From: Komagataeibacter intermedius TF2
GTDB taxonomy: Bacteria > Pseudomonadota > Alphaproteobacteria > Acetobacterales > Acetobacteraceae
Direction of reading: 5' to 3'
Assembly: GCF_000964425.1 (NCBI RefSeq)
Contig: NZ_BANF01000010.1
Span: forward strand, 152,935 to 216,934
Length of the DNA: 64,000 nt
Shown: one piece after another, positions 13,256-21,265 of the stretch
Layout of the letters: every line of letters starts with the position of its first letter
How positions within the stretch are numbered: the stretch's first letter is position 1
Made by a program: the position numbers and the translations under genes
Notes under the pieces: model-generated
Seen by the model: the letters and a program-made list of their open reading frames with translations, nothing else
Databases searched by the model: none
Told to the model about the DNA's origin: nothing

Positions 13256-13882
13256 ATGCACATCAGTGTTGCCGGAAAGCAGATCGACCTGTCCGATGCC
13301 CTGAAACACCGGGTAAGCGCCCATCTGGACCGCATTTCGGAAAAATATTTCGGGCAGGCCATGGAGGCCCGCGTTACCTTCAGCCGCGCGCGTTCGTTCT
13401 TTACCTGTGACATCAACCTGCATGCCACGCGCGGCCTGACCCTGCGCGGCGAAGGCGAGGCGGCGGACGCCCATTCCGCCTTTGACGATGCAGCCGAACA
13501 CATTGCCCGGCGCCTGCGCCGCTATCACCGCAAGGCCACCAATCACGGCCACCTCAAGGTCCGCCAGCAGGTGCCCGAAATGGGCCGCGGTTACGTCCTG
13601 CGTCCCGGCATGGCCGACCCCCTTGCCGCAGACAGCGAAGACAGCGCCGCCGAGGATGAGGATGCATCGCTGCCTCCCGCAGGCCCTTACGCCACCATCA
13701 TTGCCGAACACCCGACCGAAATCCCGGCCCTGAGCGTAAGCGAGGCCGTCATGCGCCTTGACCTTGCAGACAGCCAGATCCAGCTTTTCCGCAACATCAA
13801 GACCGATACCATCAACGTGCTGTACCGCCGACCCGACGGCAATATCGGCTGGCTTGACCCGTCCATGCGTCAGGCGGGCTGA
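13256..13882 (+). CDS. hpf: Ribosome hibernation-promoting factor, long form
   Basis: This protein binds the 30S decoding region and, in its long form, dimerises 70S ribosomes into inactive 100S particles during stationary phase or stress. The N-terminal S30AE domain (about residues 1-100) starts MHISVAGKQIDLSDAL. An acidic linker follows (about 120-145, rich in Glu/Asp/Ser), then the C-terminal dimerisation domain (about 150-205, EIPALSVSEAVMRLDLADSQ). The 208-residue length and second domain mark it as long HPF rather than short HPF or YfiA. AAGGAG precedes the ATG at a good distance. Confidence 0.93.
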   Translation: MHISVAGKQIDLSDALKHRVSAHLDRISEKYFGQAMEARVTFSRARSFFTCDINLHATRGLTLRGEGEAADAHSAFDDAAEHIARRLRRYHRKATNHGHLKVRQQVPEMGRGYVLRPGMADPLAADSEDSAAEDEDASLPPAGPYATIIAEHPTEIPALSVSEAVMRLDLADSQIQLFRNIKTDTINVLYRRPDGNIGWLDPSMRQAG

Positions 13883-13936
13883 CACGACAGGCCGGTTCGC
13901 GCCCCGCCGCGCGAACTGGCGACACCCAGCAACGCA

Positions 13937-13971
13937 AATGGCCCTGCCCCGCAAACCGGGACAGGGCCATT
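13937..13971. terminator. Bidirectional hairpin between hpf and the DUF1150 gene
   Basis: AATGGCCCTG and CAGGGCCATT form a perfect 10-bp stem, extended inside by CCCG/CGGG with one bulge and a CAAAC-type loop. It lies between two convergent genes and is symmetric enough to serve both. There is no long T-run on either side. Confidence 0.65.
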
Positions 13972-13996
13972 GCCTTATGGACTGTAATGAAAGGCG

Positions 13997-14251
13997 TTAG
14001 TGCAGCGGTACCGGCATCATTTCGTGCTGGAGGATGGCGTTGATGGCGGTTTCCCGGTCTTCCGTCACCGCCATGGGGGTTCCGTCGGCCGCGTGAATGG
14101 CGAATGCGTCCTCGCCCTCGACTTCCACCTCACGGATGTAGGCCACCGATTCCATGCCCAGACCGCGCAGTTCCGACGTACTGATGACCGGGGCCACATT
14201 CACCGCATCATTCTGCAGCAGCACCCGACCATTCTGTGTTGTGACTCTCAT
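13997..14251 (-). CDS. DUF1150 family protein
   Basis: This is an 84-residue soluble acidic protein of the DUF1150 family, which in alphaproteobacteria is commonly encoded beside a small heat-shock gene. No catalytic motif can be seen; recognisable segments are LRGLGMESVAYIREVEV and AIHAADGTPMAVTEDRE. An AGGAG ribosome site lies eight bases before the ATG. It follows hsp20 by 84 bases on the same strand, with a 7-bp hairpin in the gap, and is probably co-induced with it. Its function is unknown; a chaperone-linked role is inferred only from neighbourhood. Confidence 0.85.
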   Translation of the reverse strand: MRVTTQNGRVLLQNDAVNVAPVISTSELRGLGMESVAYIREVEVEGEDAFAIHAADGTPMAVTEDRETAINAILQHEMMPVPLH

Positions 14252-14272
14252 CGCGTTATCTCCTGCATCATC

Positions 14273-14290
14273 AAGGGACGACCGTCCCTT
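14273..14290 (-). promoter_or_regulatory. Hairpin in the hsp20-DUF1150 intergenic region
   Basis: A perfect 7-bp stem (AAGGGAC / GTCCCTT, 4-base loop) lies just upstream of the DUF1150 ribosome site. There is no T-run after it, so it may be a processing or stability element, or a partial attenuator, rather than a full terminator. Confidence 0.35.
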
Positions 14291-14335
14291 TCCATCTGCA
14301 TCGCAATACAGGCCGTTCCATTACGGCGTACGCTG

Positions 14336-14836
14336 TTATTCCTCGTCAATCACCCTCACCATACGTTGCTTGCGTCCGGCGGGTACGTCCACCACGGGCG
14401 CGACACGATCGCGCGATGGGGACGCCGGCGCACGCCCGATCTCGATCTTGCGCACGCGCACTTCAGGCTGCGGGCGGGCCAATTCGATATGCAGCAGGCC
14501 GTTATCCATCCACGCGCCGCCGACCTCGATTCCCTCGGCCAGAACAAACGCCTTCTGGAACTGGCGGGCGGCAATGCCACGGTGCAGGAATATCCGTCCC
14601 TGACCGTCGTCACTCTGCCGGCCGCGAATGACAAGCTGGTTGTCTTCCTGTGTAATGTGCAGGTCTTCCATGACAAACCCCGCCACCGCCAGCGTAATGC
14701 GCAGGGTCGTGGGACTGACCTGTTCTATATTATAGGGCGGATACCCGTCCGACGCATTTTTCGATGCGCGTTCAAGCATCTGCTCCAGATGGTCAAACCC
14801 GAGGAACATGGGTGACCCGAAAACTCTACCCGACAA
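14336..14836 (-). CDS. Hsp20/alpha-crystallin small heat-shock protein
   Basis: This is an ATP-independent holdase chaperone. The alpha-crystallin domain runs from about residue 35 to 125 (YNIEQVSPTTLRITLAVAGF at its start), and the conserved AxxxxGxL-like strand appears as WMDNGLLHIEL. A basic C-terminal tail (RKQRMVRVIDEE) carries the anchoring region. I place the start at a TTG (14836) because AGAGGAGG lies five bases upstream; the next ATG (14809) lacks a comparable site. This gives 166 residues. Upstream are a sigma32-like promoter and a hairpin that would hide the ribosome site. DUF1150 follows on the same strand. Confidence 0.88.
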   Translation of the reverse strand: MSGRVFGSPMFLGFDHLEQMLERASKNASDGYPPYNIEQVSPTTLRITLAVAGFVMEDLHITQEDNQLVIRGRQSDDGQGRIFLHRGIAARQFQKAFVLAEGIEVGGAWMDNGLLHIELARPQPEVRVRKIEIGRAPASPSRDRVAPVVDVPAGRKQRMVRVIDEE

Positions 14837-14844
14837 ATCGGCCT

Positions 14845-14862
14845 CCTCTGCTGCGAGCGAGA
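14845..14862 (-). promoter_or_regulatory. Possible RNA thermometer over the hsp20 ribosome site
   Basis: In the hsp20 leader, UCUCGCU pairs with AGC-A-GAGG across a CGC loop (7 bp including one U-G pair, one bulged A). The right arm includes GAGG of the ribosome site and ends six bases upstream of the TTG start. A small, bulged hairpin that masks the ribosome site is the design of ROSE-type thermometers in alphaproteobacterial hsp20 leaders. Inference only. Confidence 0.45.
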
Positions 14863-14917
14863 CAAGAAACGGAAAAAAAACGGACCCGAAACAGCATCCG
14901 CTCCCCGTCCCTTCACG

Positions 14918-14952
14918 ATATGGGAGAATAATAGCCATGCGCAAGGGGAGGA
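14918..14952 (-). promoter_or_regulatory. Sigma32 (RpoH)-like heat-shock promoter for hsp20
   Basis: On the minus strand TCCTCCCCTTG is followed after 17 bases by CCCATAT, close to the RpoH pattern (CCCTTGAA, 13-15 bases, CCCCATnT). The predicted transcript start near 14910 leaves a leader of about 75 bases before the TTG start codon. Confidence 0.65.
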
Positions 14953-15027
14953 CTTCGTGCCCGCGCCATGGCATTTTGGCCGCCTCCCCTCTGGCATCGC
15001 GTGTGGGGACACGCTAAATGGCAGTCT

Positions 15028-15570
15028 ATGATTGATCATGATGTCATCGCTCAGGCGACCCCCATGCCGATCCTGGTCGCACCCCAGGCGGTCCTGCGCC
15101 AGAAAACCCGCCTTGTCCGCCCCGAGGACATGGACGAACTGCGCACCATCATCCCCCGCATGTTCGCCGCCATGTACCAGGCGCCCGGCATTGGCCTTGC
15201 CGCCCCGCAGGTGGGCCTTGGCATGCGGTTCGCCATTGTGGACGTGGCCGACAAGGATGAGGCGCGCAACCCGCTGGTGCTGATCAACCCCGAAGTGATC
15301 GCCGAGACGGACAGCATGGCCGTGCGCGAGGAAGGTTGCCTGTCGCTGCCCAACCAGTATGCCGAAGTCATCCGCCCCGAAGCCGTGCGCGTGCGCTATC
15401 AGGACATGGATGGCAAGGCGCAGGAAATCGAAGCCGATGACCTGCTGGCCACCTGCCTGCAGCACGAGATCGACCATCTGGAAGGCATCCTGTTCGTCGA
15501 TCACCTGTCCGCGCTCAAGCGCAACATGATCATGCGTCGTCTGGCGAAGGAACAGCGCCAGAAGCACTGA
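15028..15570 (+). CDS. def: Peptide deformylase
   Basis: This enzyme removes the formyl group from the N-terminal methionine of nascent proteins. All three metal-site motifs are present: GIGLAAPQ, EEGCLSLP and QHEIDHLEG (Cys plus two His bind Fe2+; Glu is catalytic). With the ATG at 15028 the protein has 180 residues; a further in-frame ATG at 15064 (MPILVAPQ) is an alternative start. The frame extends 20 codons upstream of 15028, but that part is not deformylase-like. It is followed 77 bases later by fmt, the matching formyltransferase, so the formylation cycle is encoded together. Confidence 0.95.
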   Translation: MIDHDVIAQATPMPILVAPQAVLRQKTRLVRPEDMDELRTIIPRMFAAMYQAPGIGLAAPQVGLGMRFAIVDVADKDEARNPLVLINPEVIAETDSMAVREEGCLSLPNQYAEVIRPEAVRVRYQDMDGKAQEIEADDLLATCLQHEIDHLEGILFVDHLSALKRNMIMRRLAKEQRQKH

Positions 15571-15647
15571 TCGCCCACCGCGATCACCCCGCCGGACCCC
15601 ACGCGCGCCAGACGGGTTCCGGCCCAGCCTGAACGGACTCCACCAAC

Positions 15648-16583
15648 ATGCGACTGGCCTTCATGGGCACGCCCGATTTCGCGGTGCCCGCCCTGCGTGC
15701 CCTGCATCAGGCCGGGCATGACATCGTAACCGTCTACAGCCAGCCGCCCCGTCCTGCCGGACGCGGGAAAAAGCTGCGCCCTTCCCCCGTGCAGGTCGCG
15801 GCGGAAGAACTGGGCATACCCGTGCGCACGCCCCGGTCGCTGCGGCGCGACATGGCGGAACAGGCGTATTTCCGTGACCTGAAGCTGGATGCGGCCGTAG
15901 TGGCGGCCTATGGGCTGATTCTGCCTGTGGAGATGCTTGACGCCCCCACCCGTGGCTGCCTGAACATCCATGCCAGCCTGCTGCCGCGCTGGCGCGGTGC
16001 CGCCCCCATACAGGCCGCCATTCTGGCTGGTGACAGCGAAAGTGGCGTCACCATCATGCAGATGGATGCGGGGCTGGATACCGGCTCCATGCTGCTGCGT
16101 GACCATGTGGCGCTGACCGGTCACACCACCGCCACCACCCTGCATGACGACCTTGCCGCCATGGGCGGGCGGCTGATTGTTGATGTCCTGAGCCGACCCG
16201 CCTTTCCCGGCACGCCGCAGCCTGATACCGGCGTGACCTATGTCCAGCGGCTGAGCCGTGAAGACGGGCGCATCGACTGGACCCGCCCCGCCACCGACAT
16301 TGACCGGCAGGTCCGCGCCCTGACGCCATGGCCAGGCACGTTCACCATGCTGGAAGGGCAGGTCATCAAGATCGGGGCCGTCAGTCCCGCGCCGGACATG
16401 ACACGGGCCACAGCCGGCACGGTAGTTGATGACCGCCTGCTGGTGGCCTGTGGCGGGGGCACGACGCTGCGCATCACACGCCTGCAGCGCCCCGGACGCG
16501 GCATGATGGACGCCGCCGATTTCCTGCGTGGGCAGGCCATAATCCCCAACACGCGCTTCGGGGTGGAGACGCCCGGTGACTGA
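15648..16583 (+). CDS. fmt: Methionyl-tRNA formyltransferase
   Basis: Fmt transfers a formyl group from 10-formyltetrahydrofolate to initiator Met-tRNA. The N-terminal Rossmann domain begins MRLAFMGTPDFAVPAL. The catalytic segment NIHASLLPRWRGAAPI carries the Asn and His, and MQMDAGLDTG the catalytic Asp. The C-terminal OB-fold domain runs from about residue 205. Length is normal at 311 residues. Its 3' end overlaps the truA GTG start by eight bases, indicating a def-fmt-truA operon for translation functions. Confidence 0.96.
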   Translation: MRLAFMGTPDFAVPALRALHQAGHDIVTVYSQPPRPAGRGKKLRPSPVQVAAEELGIPVRTPRSLRRDMAEQAYFRDLKLDAAVVAAYGLILPVEMLDAPTRGCLNIHASLLPRWRGAAPIQAAILAGDSESGVTIMQMDAGLDTGSMLLRDHVALTGHTTATTLHDDLAAMGGRLIVDVLSRPAFPGTPQPDTGVTYVQRLSREDGRIDWTRPATDIDRQVRALTPWPGTFTMLEGQVIKIGAVSPAPDMTRATAGTVVDDRLLVACGGGTTLRITRLQRPGRGMMDAADFLRGQAIIPNTRFGVETPGD

Positions 16584-17397
16584 AACCCCGCCCGCGCGTC
16601 CTGGTGATGCCGCCCCGCCATCGGTCTGCCGGTGGGCGGTGCTGATGGAATATGACGGGCGCGGCTTTGTCGGCTGGCAGCGCCAGCAGGGGGATCACCT
16701 GATCTCGATACAGGGCCTGCTGGAAGATGCCGCAAGCAACCTGACAGCCGGGCGCACCGTTCGCAGCATCACCGCAGGCCGCACGGATGCGGGCGTGCAT
16801 GCCAGCGGGCAGGTCGCGCATCTGGATTTCCCGGCCGATGTCACGCTGTCCAGCGCCACGGTGCGGGATGGGCTGAATTTCTATATGAAGCCGCACCCGG
16901 TTGTCGTGCTTATGGCGCGCCCGGTCCTGCCGCACTGGAATGCGCGTTTTTCAGCCTGCTCACGCGCGTATCGCTACCGTATTCTCAACCGCCCGGCCCG
17001 TCCGGCACTGGAAGAAGGCCATGTGTGGCATGTCCGCGCGCCGCTGGATGCGGATGTGATGCACAGCGCCGCCCAGTCGCTGGTGGGACGGCATGACTTC
17101 ACGTCCTTCCGTGCCTCGGCCTGTCAGGCCCGCAGTCCGGTGCGCTCGCTCGACCGTCTGGATGTCCGGCGCGAGGGCGCATATGTCGTGATCGAAGCCG
17201 AAGCCCGGTCCTTCCTGCATCATCAGGTGCGCAACATGGCCGGGACACTGAAACTGGTGGGGGAAGGCCGCTGGGCGCCCGAACGGGTCGAGCAGGCCCT
17301 TGCGGCCCGCGACCGCCGCGCGGGCGGTCCGACCGCACCGCCGGAAGGGCTGTGCCTGACTGGCGTAGGCTACCAGGAAAATCCCTTCAGCCGCTGA
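16576..17397 (+). CDS. truA: tRNA pseudouridine(38-40) synthase
   Basis: TruA converts uridines 38-40 of the anticodon stem-loop to pseudouridine. The catalytic aspartate is Asp71 in GRTDAGVHASGQV. Other family segments are MEYDGRGFVGWQRQ near the N terminus and FTSFRA and FLHHQVRNMAGTL in the C-terminal half. The GTG start at 16576 overlaps fmt by eight bases, which suggests reinitiation coupling. The 273-residue length is normal. Confidence 0.95.
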   Translation: MTETPPARPGDAAPPSVCRWAVLMEYDGRGFVGWQRQQGDHLISIQGLLEDAASNLTAGRTVRSITAGRTDAGVHASGQVAHLDFPADVTLSSATVRDGLNFYMKPHPVVVLMARPVLPHWNARFSACSRAYRYRILNRPARPALEEGHVWHVRAPLDADVMHSAAQSLVGRHDFTSFRASACQARSPVRSLDRLDVRREGAYVVIEAEARSFLHHQVRNMAGTLKLVGEGRWAPERVEQALAARDRRAGGPTAPPEGLCLTGVGYQENPFSR

Positions 17398-17471
17398 CCT
17401 GTGCAGCCGTCAGGGCATAACCGGCAAACGTTTTTGAAAACAAGGCGGCACCCGACAACTTTCATGTTTAA

Positions 17472-18119
17472 TCAGTGGGCAGCGCCCTGCCCCTGCTGCA
17501 TCAGCAGGGGATAGAGGAATTCATGCCACGCGCGCTGGTTGGGAGACATTACCCCGACCACTGCTGACAGCAGCCCAAGACTGCCCAGCACCGCCAGTAC
17601 CAGCACCACTGCCTGCCCCCGCCGCAGCAGCAGCCCGACGCGGGCGACATACCATGTCAGCCACAGGCTGTAACCGAACTCCACTCCGTTCAGGATCATC
17701 GCCCCCGTGCTGGATTCCAGCAGCCTGGGCGACGCAAGCGCCATGAGCAGCGCCACCACCAGCCCTACGAACAGCGTGACCCAGTCCGTCCACCATGCGG
17801 CCGTGATGTAGCGCAGCCACAACCCTTCGCGCTTCCACCGTCGCGCCAGCGCATGGGTGACAATGGCGGGCAGCAGGATCAGGCATAGCGCGAACAGCAC
17901 CTTCACCCCACTGATCGCCTGCGGCGCGGTACCAATGGTCAGTCCGCCACCCACCAGCCACAGTGCAAGGCGGGGCGCCAGCGCCGACAGCACGGAATCA
18001 CGCGTATTGCCAAAATAGGCGATCCCTTCCGGGCGGCCCCGTCCCAGCAGCAGCATCCCCTTGAGGATCATGCCCAGTCCGGGTGAATTCGGCTCGGGCG
18101 ATGTGCTGCGATCAGACAT
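17472..18119 (-). CDS. Multi-pass membrane protein of unknown function
   Basis: This 215-residue protein has a polar N terminus of about 50 residues and then roughly five hydrophobic segments (around LALWLVGGGLTIGT, VLFALCLILLPAIV, WVTLFVGLVVALLMALA, YSLWLTWYVARVGLLL and AVVLVLAVLGSLGLLSAVVG). No catalytic motif is visible. The topology resembles Yip1-like inner-membrane proteins, but that is only a suggestion. Its ATG shares one base with the dapE stop codon (TAATG), so it is translated from the same mRNA. Its link to lysine/peptidoglycan precursor synthesis is unknown. Confidence 0.72.
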   Translation of the reverse strand: MSDRSTSPEPNSPGLGMILKGMLLLGRGRPEGIAYFGNTRDSVLSALAPRLALWLVGGGLTIGTAPQAISGVKVLFALCLILLPAIVTHALARRWKREGLWLRYITAAWWTDWVTLFVGLVVALLMALASPRLLESSTGAMILNGVEFGYSLWLTWYVARVGLLLRRGQAVVLVLAVLGSLGLLSAVVGVMSPNQRAWHEFLYPLLMQQGQGAAH

Positions 18120-19291
18120 TAACGCATTACCTTTTCAAGAAAGCCGGTATAGATCGCTGTCAGCTGCTTCAGGTCCGACAGGCTGACATGCTCGTCCGTC
18201 TTGTGCATGCTTGCCCCAACCAGCCCGAATTCCGCCACCGGGCAGTACCGGCTGATAAAGCGGGCATCCGACGTGCCGCCACCGGTATCCAGCCTGGGCA
18301 CGTGGCCGGTTACCGCCCGCACGCTCGCACGCAGGGCTTCCACCGGGGCGCCGGGCTCGGTCAGGAAGGATTCACCGCTGATGGATATGCCGATTTCAGC
18401 CTTCGGCGCATGCCGCGCGGCCACGGTCCGGATCCAGCCGGCAAGGTCGGCACCGCTATGCAGGTCATTGAAGCGGATGTTCAGCCGGGCCGCGGCGCTT
18501 GCGGGAATGACATTGGTGGCCGTATTGCCCACGTCAAGGCTGGTGACCTGCAGGCTTGACGCCTCGAACCATTCGCTGCCGACATCCAGCGGGGCCGCCG
18601 TCAGTTCCCCCAGCAGCGCCAGCAGGCGGTGAACCGGGTTGTCCGCCCGATGGGGATAGGCCACATGCCCCTGCGTGCCATGCACGACAATATGGGCGTT
18701 CAGGCTGCCACGACGGCCGATCTTGATGACTTCGCCCATCTCGCCGGGATTGGTGGGTTCCCCCACAAGGCAGAAATCGGGAATCTGGCCCTCGGCTTCC
18801 ATCCATTCCAGCACACGCACCGTGCCGTTGGTGGCGGGGCCTTCCTCATCACCCGTGATCAGCAGGCTGATCGATCCCTGCGGATGCGCCGTCCTGTCCA
18901 GATACAGCCGGACGGCGGCGACAAAGGCGGCGATGCCCCCCTTCATGTCGCACGCGCCCCGACCGAACAGGACGCCATCATGGATGTCCCCGCCAAAGGG
19001 ATCATGCGCCCATGACGCCACATCCCCCACCGGCACGACATCCGTATGCCCGGCGAAACACAGATGCGGGCGCCCGGTACCCAGGCGGGCGAACAGGTTG
19101 GGGGTCCGCGCCGCCCCGTCACCAAACGGCAGCAGCTTTACGCTGAAACCGATCTGTTCCAGCACGCGGGCCAGCGCGGTAATGCCGCAGCCATCATCGG
19201 GGGTTATGGAAGGACAGCGGATCAGGTCACGCGCAAGGGCGACAACGCCGCCGGGGTCCTGTTCCGTATCCGCGATTCCGCCATTCCCCAT
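18119..19291 (-). CDS. dapE: Succinyl-diaminopimelate desuccinylase
   Basis: This M20-family di-zinc hydrolase releases succinate from N-succinyl-LL-diaminopimelate in lysine and peptidoglycan synthesis. Metal-binding segments are CFAGHTDVVP (His), RGACDMKGG (Asp), and GDEEGPATNG (the catalytic and bridging Glu pair); the dimerisation domain follows (GTQGHVAYPHRADNP). A C-terminal HKTDE motif supplies the last ligand. Length is 390 residues, with the ATG at 19291 only eight bases after the dapD stop. The order dapD-dapE on one transcript places two consecutive-branch enzymes of the succinylase pathway together. Confidence 0.95.
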   Translation of the reverse strand: MGNGGIADTEQDPGGVVALARDLIRCPSITPDDGCGITALARVLEQIGFSVKLLPFGDGAARTPNLFARLGTGRPHLCFAGHTDVVPVGDVASWAHDPFGGDIHDGVLFGRGACDMKGGIAAFVAAVRLYLDRTAHPQGSISLLITGDEEGPATNGTVRVLEWMEAEGQIPDFCLVGEPTNPGEMGEVIKIGRRGSLNAHIVVHGTQGHVAYPHRADNPVHRLLALLGELTAAPLDVGSEWFEASSLQVTSLDVGNTATNVIPASAAARLNIRFNDLHSGADLAGWIRTVAARHAPKAEIGISISGESFLTEPGAPVEALRASVRAVTGHVPRLDTGGGTSDARFISRYCPVAEFGLVGASMHKTDEHVSLSDLKQLTAIYTGFLEKVMR

Positions 19292-19299
19292 GATGCCGC

Positions 19300-20148
19300 T
19301 CAGCCGCGCAGCAGGTCGTTGATCGAGGTCTTGGAGCGCGTGCGTTCATCAACGCGCTTGACGATCACCGCGCAGTCCAGCGACGGCAGCGGCCTGCCAT
19401 CGGCGCTGGTGGCCTGACGCGGCGGCAGCGTGCCGGGCACGACCACGGAATAGGCCGGAACACGGCCCATGAAGACCTCACCCGTGTTGCGGTCGACAAT
19501 CTTGGTCGATGCGCCAAGGAACACGCCCATGGACAGCACGCTGCCGCGTTCGACCACGACACCTTCGGCCACTTCCGAACGCGCGCCGATGAAGCAGCCG
19601 TCCTCGATGATGACAGGGGCCGCCTGCAGCGGCTCCAGCACGCCACCAATGCCCACGCCGCCGCTGATGTGGCAGTTCTTGCCGATCTGCGCGCAGCTGC
19701 CGATCGTGACCCACGTGTCGACCATCGTGCCGCTATCGACATACGCACCAGCGTTGACGAAGCTGGGCATCAGCACGACACCCGGCGCGATGAACGCGGA
19801 ACGGCGCACGATGGAGCCCGGCACCGCACGGAAGCCCGCAGCGGCGAACGCCGCCTGGTCCCAGCCCGCGAATTTCAGCGGCACCTTGTCATAGCTGGGC
19901 GCACCCGCGCCGCCGCCTTCAACAATCCGGTTGTCATTGAAACGGAAGGACAGCAGCACGGCCTTCTTCAGCCATTCATTGACAGTCCAGCCATCCGCGC
20001 CCGGGGTCGCGACGCGCAGCTTGCCTGAATCCAGCGCCAGCAGCGCCGCCTCGACGGCATCACGGTCCGCGCCGGTTGTCGCGGTGGACAGCGTCTCGCG
20101 ACGCTCCCACAGGGCCTCGATCTGGCTCTGGAGGGATGTATCGGTCAT
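19300..20148 (-). CDS. dapD: 2,3,4,5-tetrahydropyridine-2,6-dicarboxylate N-succinyltransferase
   Basis: DapD transfers succinyl from succinyl-CoA to tetrahydrodipicolinate, opening the succinylase branch of diaminopimelate synthesis. The helical N-terminal domain is followed by a left-handed beta-helix of hexapeptide repeats from about residue 105 ([20 protein letters not shown] onward, including [19 protein letters not shown]). The 282-residue length is typical. It lies 142 bases downstream of argB and just before dapE. Confidence 0.95.
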   Translation of the reverse strand: MTDTSLQSQIEALWERRETLSTATTGADRDAVEAALLALDSGKLRVATPGADGWTVNEWLKKAVLLSFRFNDNRIVEGGGAGAPSYDKVPLKFAGWDQAAFAAAGFRAVPGSIVRRSAFIAPGVVLMPSFVNAGAYVDSGTMVDTWVTIGSCAQIGKNCHISGGVGIGGVLEPLQAAPVIIEDGCFIGARSEVAEGVVVERGSVLSMGVFLGASTKIVDRNTGEVFMGRVPAYSVVVPGTLPPRQATSADGRPLPSLDCAVIVKRVDERTRSKTSINDLLRG

Positions 20149-20237
20149 ATTTGCAAAATCCTGTCTTGGGCTGACTGTCCCGGCGGGTCATGCCGGGGGC
20201 CTTCGGTATTGAATCGCCTGCGGACCATGCGGAGGAT

Positions 20238-20265
20238 CAGGGGCAATGTCAACGCAATGCCCCTG
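20238..20265 (-). terminator. Hairpin between argB and dapD
   Basis: CAGGGGCA and TGCCCCTG form a perfect 8-bp stem with a 12-base loop in the 142-base gap after argB. There is no T-run, so it may only reduce read-through into dapD or stabilise the argB 3' end. Confidence 0.3.
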
Positions 20266-20290
20266 CCCACATTACCCGATCCGGCGCGGT

Positions 20291-21196
20291 TTACCCACCC
20301 CGGATCAGCGTGCCCGGTCCGGCTTCCGTAAACAGTTCCAGCAGGCAGGAATGCCGCACCCGGCCATCAAGGATGACGGCAGCCTTCGCACCGGCACGCA
20401 CGGCCTCGAGGCAGGTTTCGACCTTGGGGATCATGCCGCCCGAAATCATGCCGCTGGCAATGCCGCGACGGGCATCTTCCGCCGTCAGTTCCGGGATCAG
20501 CCTGCCATCGCCATCCAGCACGCCGGGCACGTCCGTCAGCATGAGCAGGCGGCTGGCATTGACCGCGCCCGCAATGGCGCCGGCCGCCGTATCGGCATTG
20601 ATGTTGTAGGTTTCACCCTGCTCGCCCGCGCCAATGGGGGCGATCACCGGGATCAGCCCCGAACCGGACAACGCATAGATCACGCGCGGGTCGATGCGGG
20701 TGGGTTCCCCCACGAAACCAAGGTCCAGCAGGCGGTCGGTCTCGATACCGGCTTCACGCGCGCGGCGCTGGAGCCTGCGGGCGGAAATCAGGCCGCCATC
20801 CAGCCCCGAAATGCCAACCGCCAGCGCACCGGCCCGGTTGATCAGGCCCGCGACCTGCTTGTTCACCTTGCCACCCAGCACCATCTCGATCACATCGATC
20901 ATGGCGGCGTCGGTCACGCGCAGGCCGTCGATGAAGGTCGACTCAATCTGCAGCCGCCTGAGCATCGCGCTGATCTGCGGGCCACCGCCATGCACCACGA
21001 CCGGGTTGACACCCACCTGCTTGAGCAGCGCGATATCATGGCCAAACGCCGTGGACAGCGATGTATCGACCATCGCGCTGCCGCCATATTTGACGACAAC
21101 CGTGTCCCCCGCATACCGACGCAGGTAAGGCAGCGCCCTGGCCAGAACCTCGGCCCGTACCTGCGCCTCCTGGTCGCCCGATTGCGTTCCTGTCAT
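20291..21196 (-). CDS. argB: N-acetylglutamate kinase
   Basis: ArgB phosphorylates N-acetylglutamate in arginine biosynthesis. The amino-acid kinase fold is seen in VVKYGGSAM (ATP/Lys site), VVHGGGPQISAML (substrate glycine loop), and NINADTAAGAIAGA in the nucleotide-binding half. The protein is 301 residues, similar to the arginine-inhibitable hexameric form, with an N-terminal helix before the kinase core. It lies between engB and dapD on a mixed housekeeping transcript. Confidence 0.95.
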   Translation of the reverse strand: MTGTQSGDQEAQVRAEVLARALPYLRRYAGDTVVVKYGGSAMVDTSLSTAFGHDIALLKQVGVNPVVVHGGGPQISAMLRRLQIESTFIDGLRVTDAAMIDVIEMVLGGKVNKQVAGLINRAGALAVGISGLDGGLISARRLQRRAREAGIETDRLLDLGFVGEPTRIDPRVIYALSGSGLIPVIAPIGAGEQGETYNINADTAAGAIAGAVNASRLLMLTDVPGVLDGDGRLIPELTAEDARRGIASGMISGGMIPKVETCLEAVRAGAKAAVILDGRVRHSCLLELFTEAGPGTLIRGG

Positions 21197-21265
21197 CCGA
21201 ACGTTCCCTTCGCTCCTGACTGCTGAATACCATGGCCCATGGGTGGGGCCAGACGTATGGCCGCC

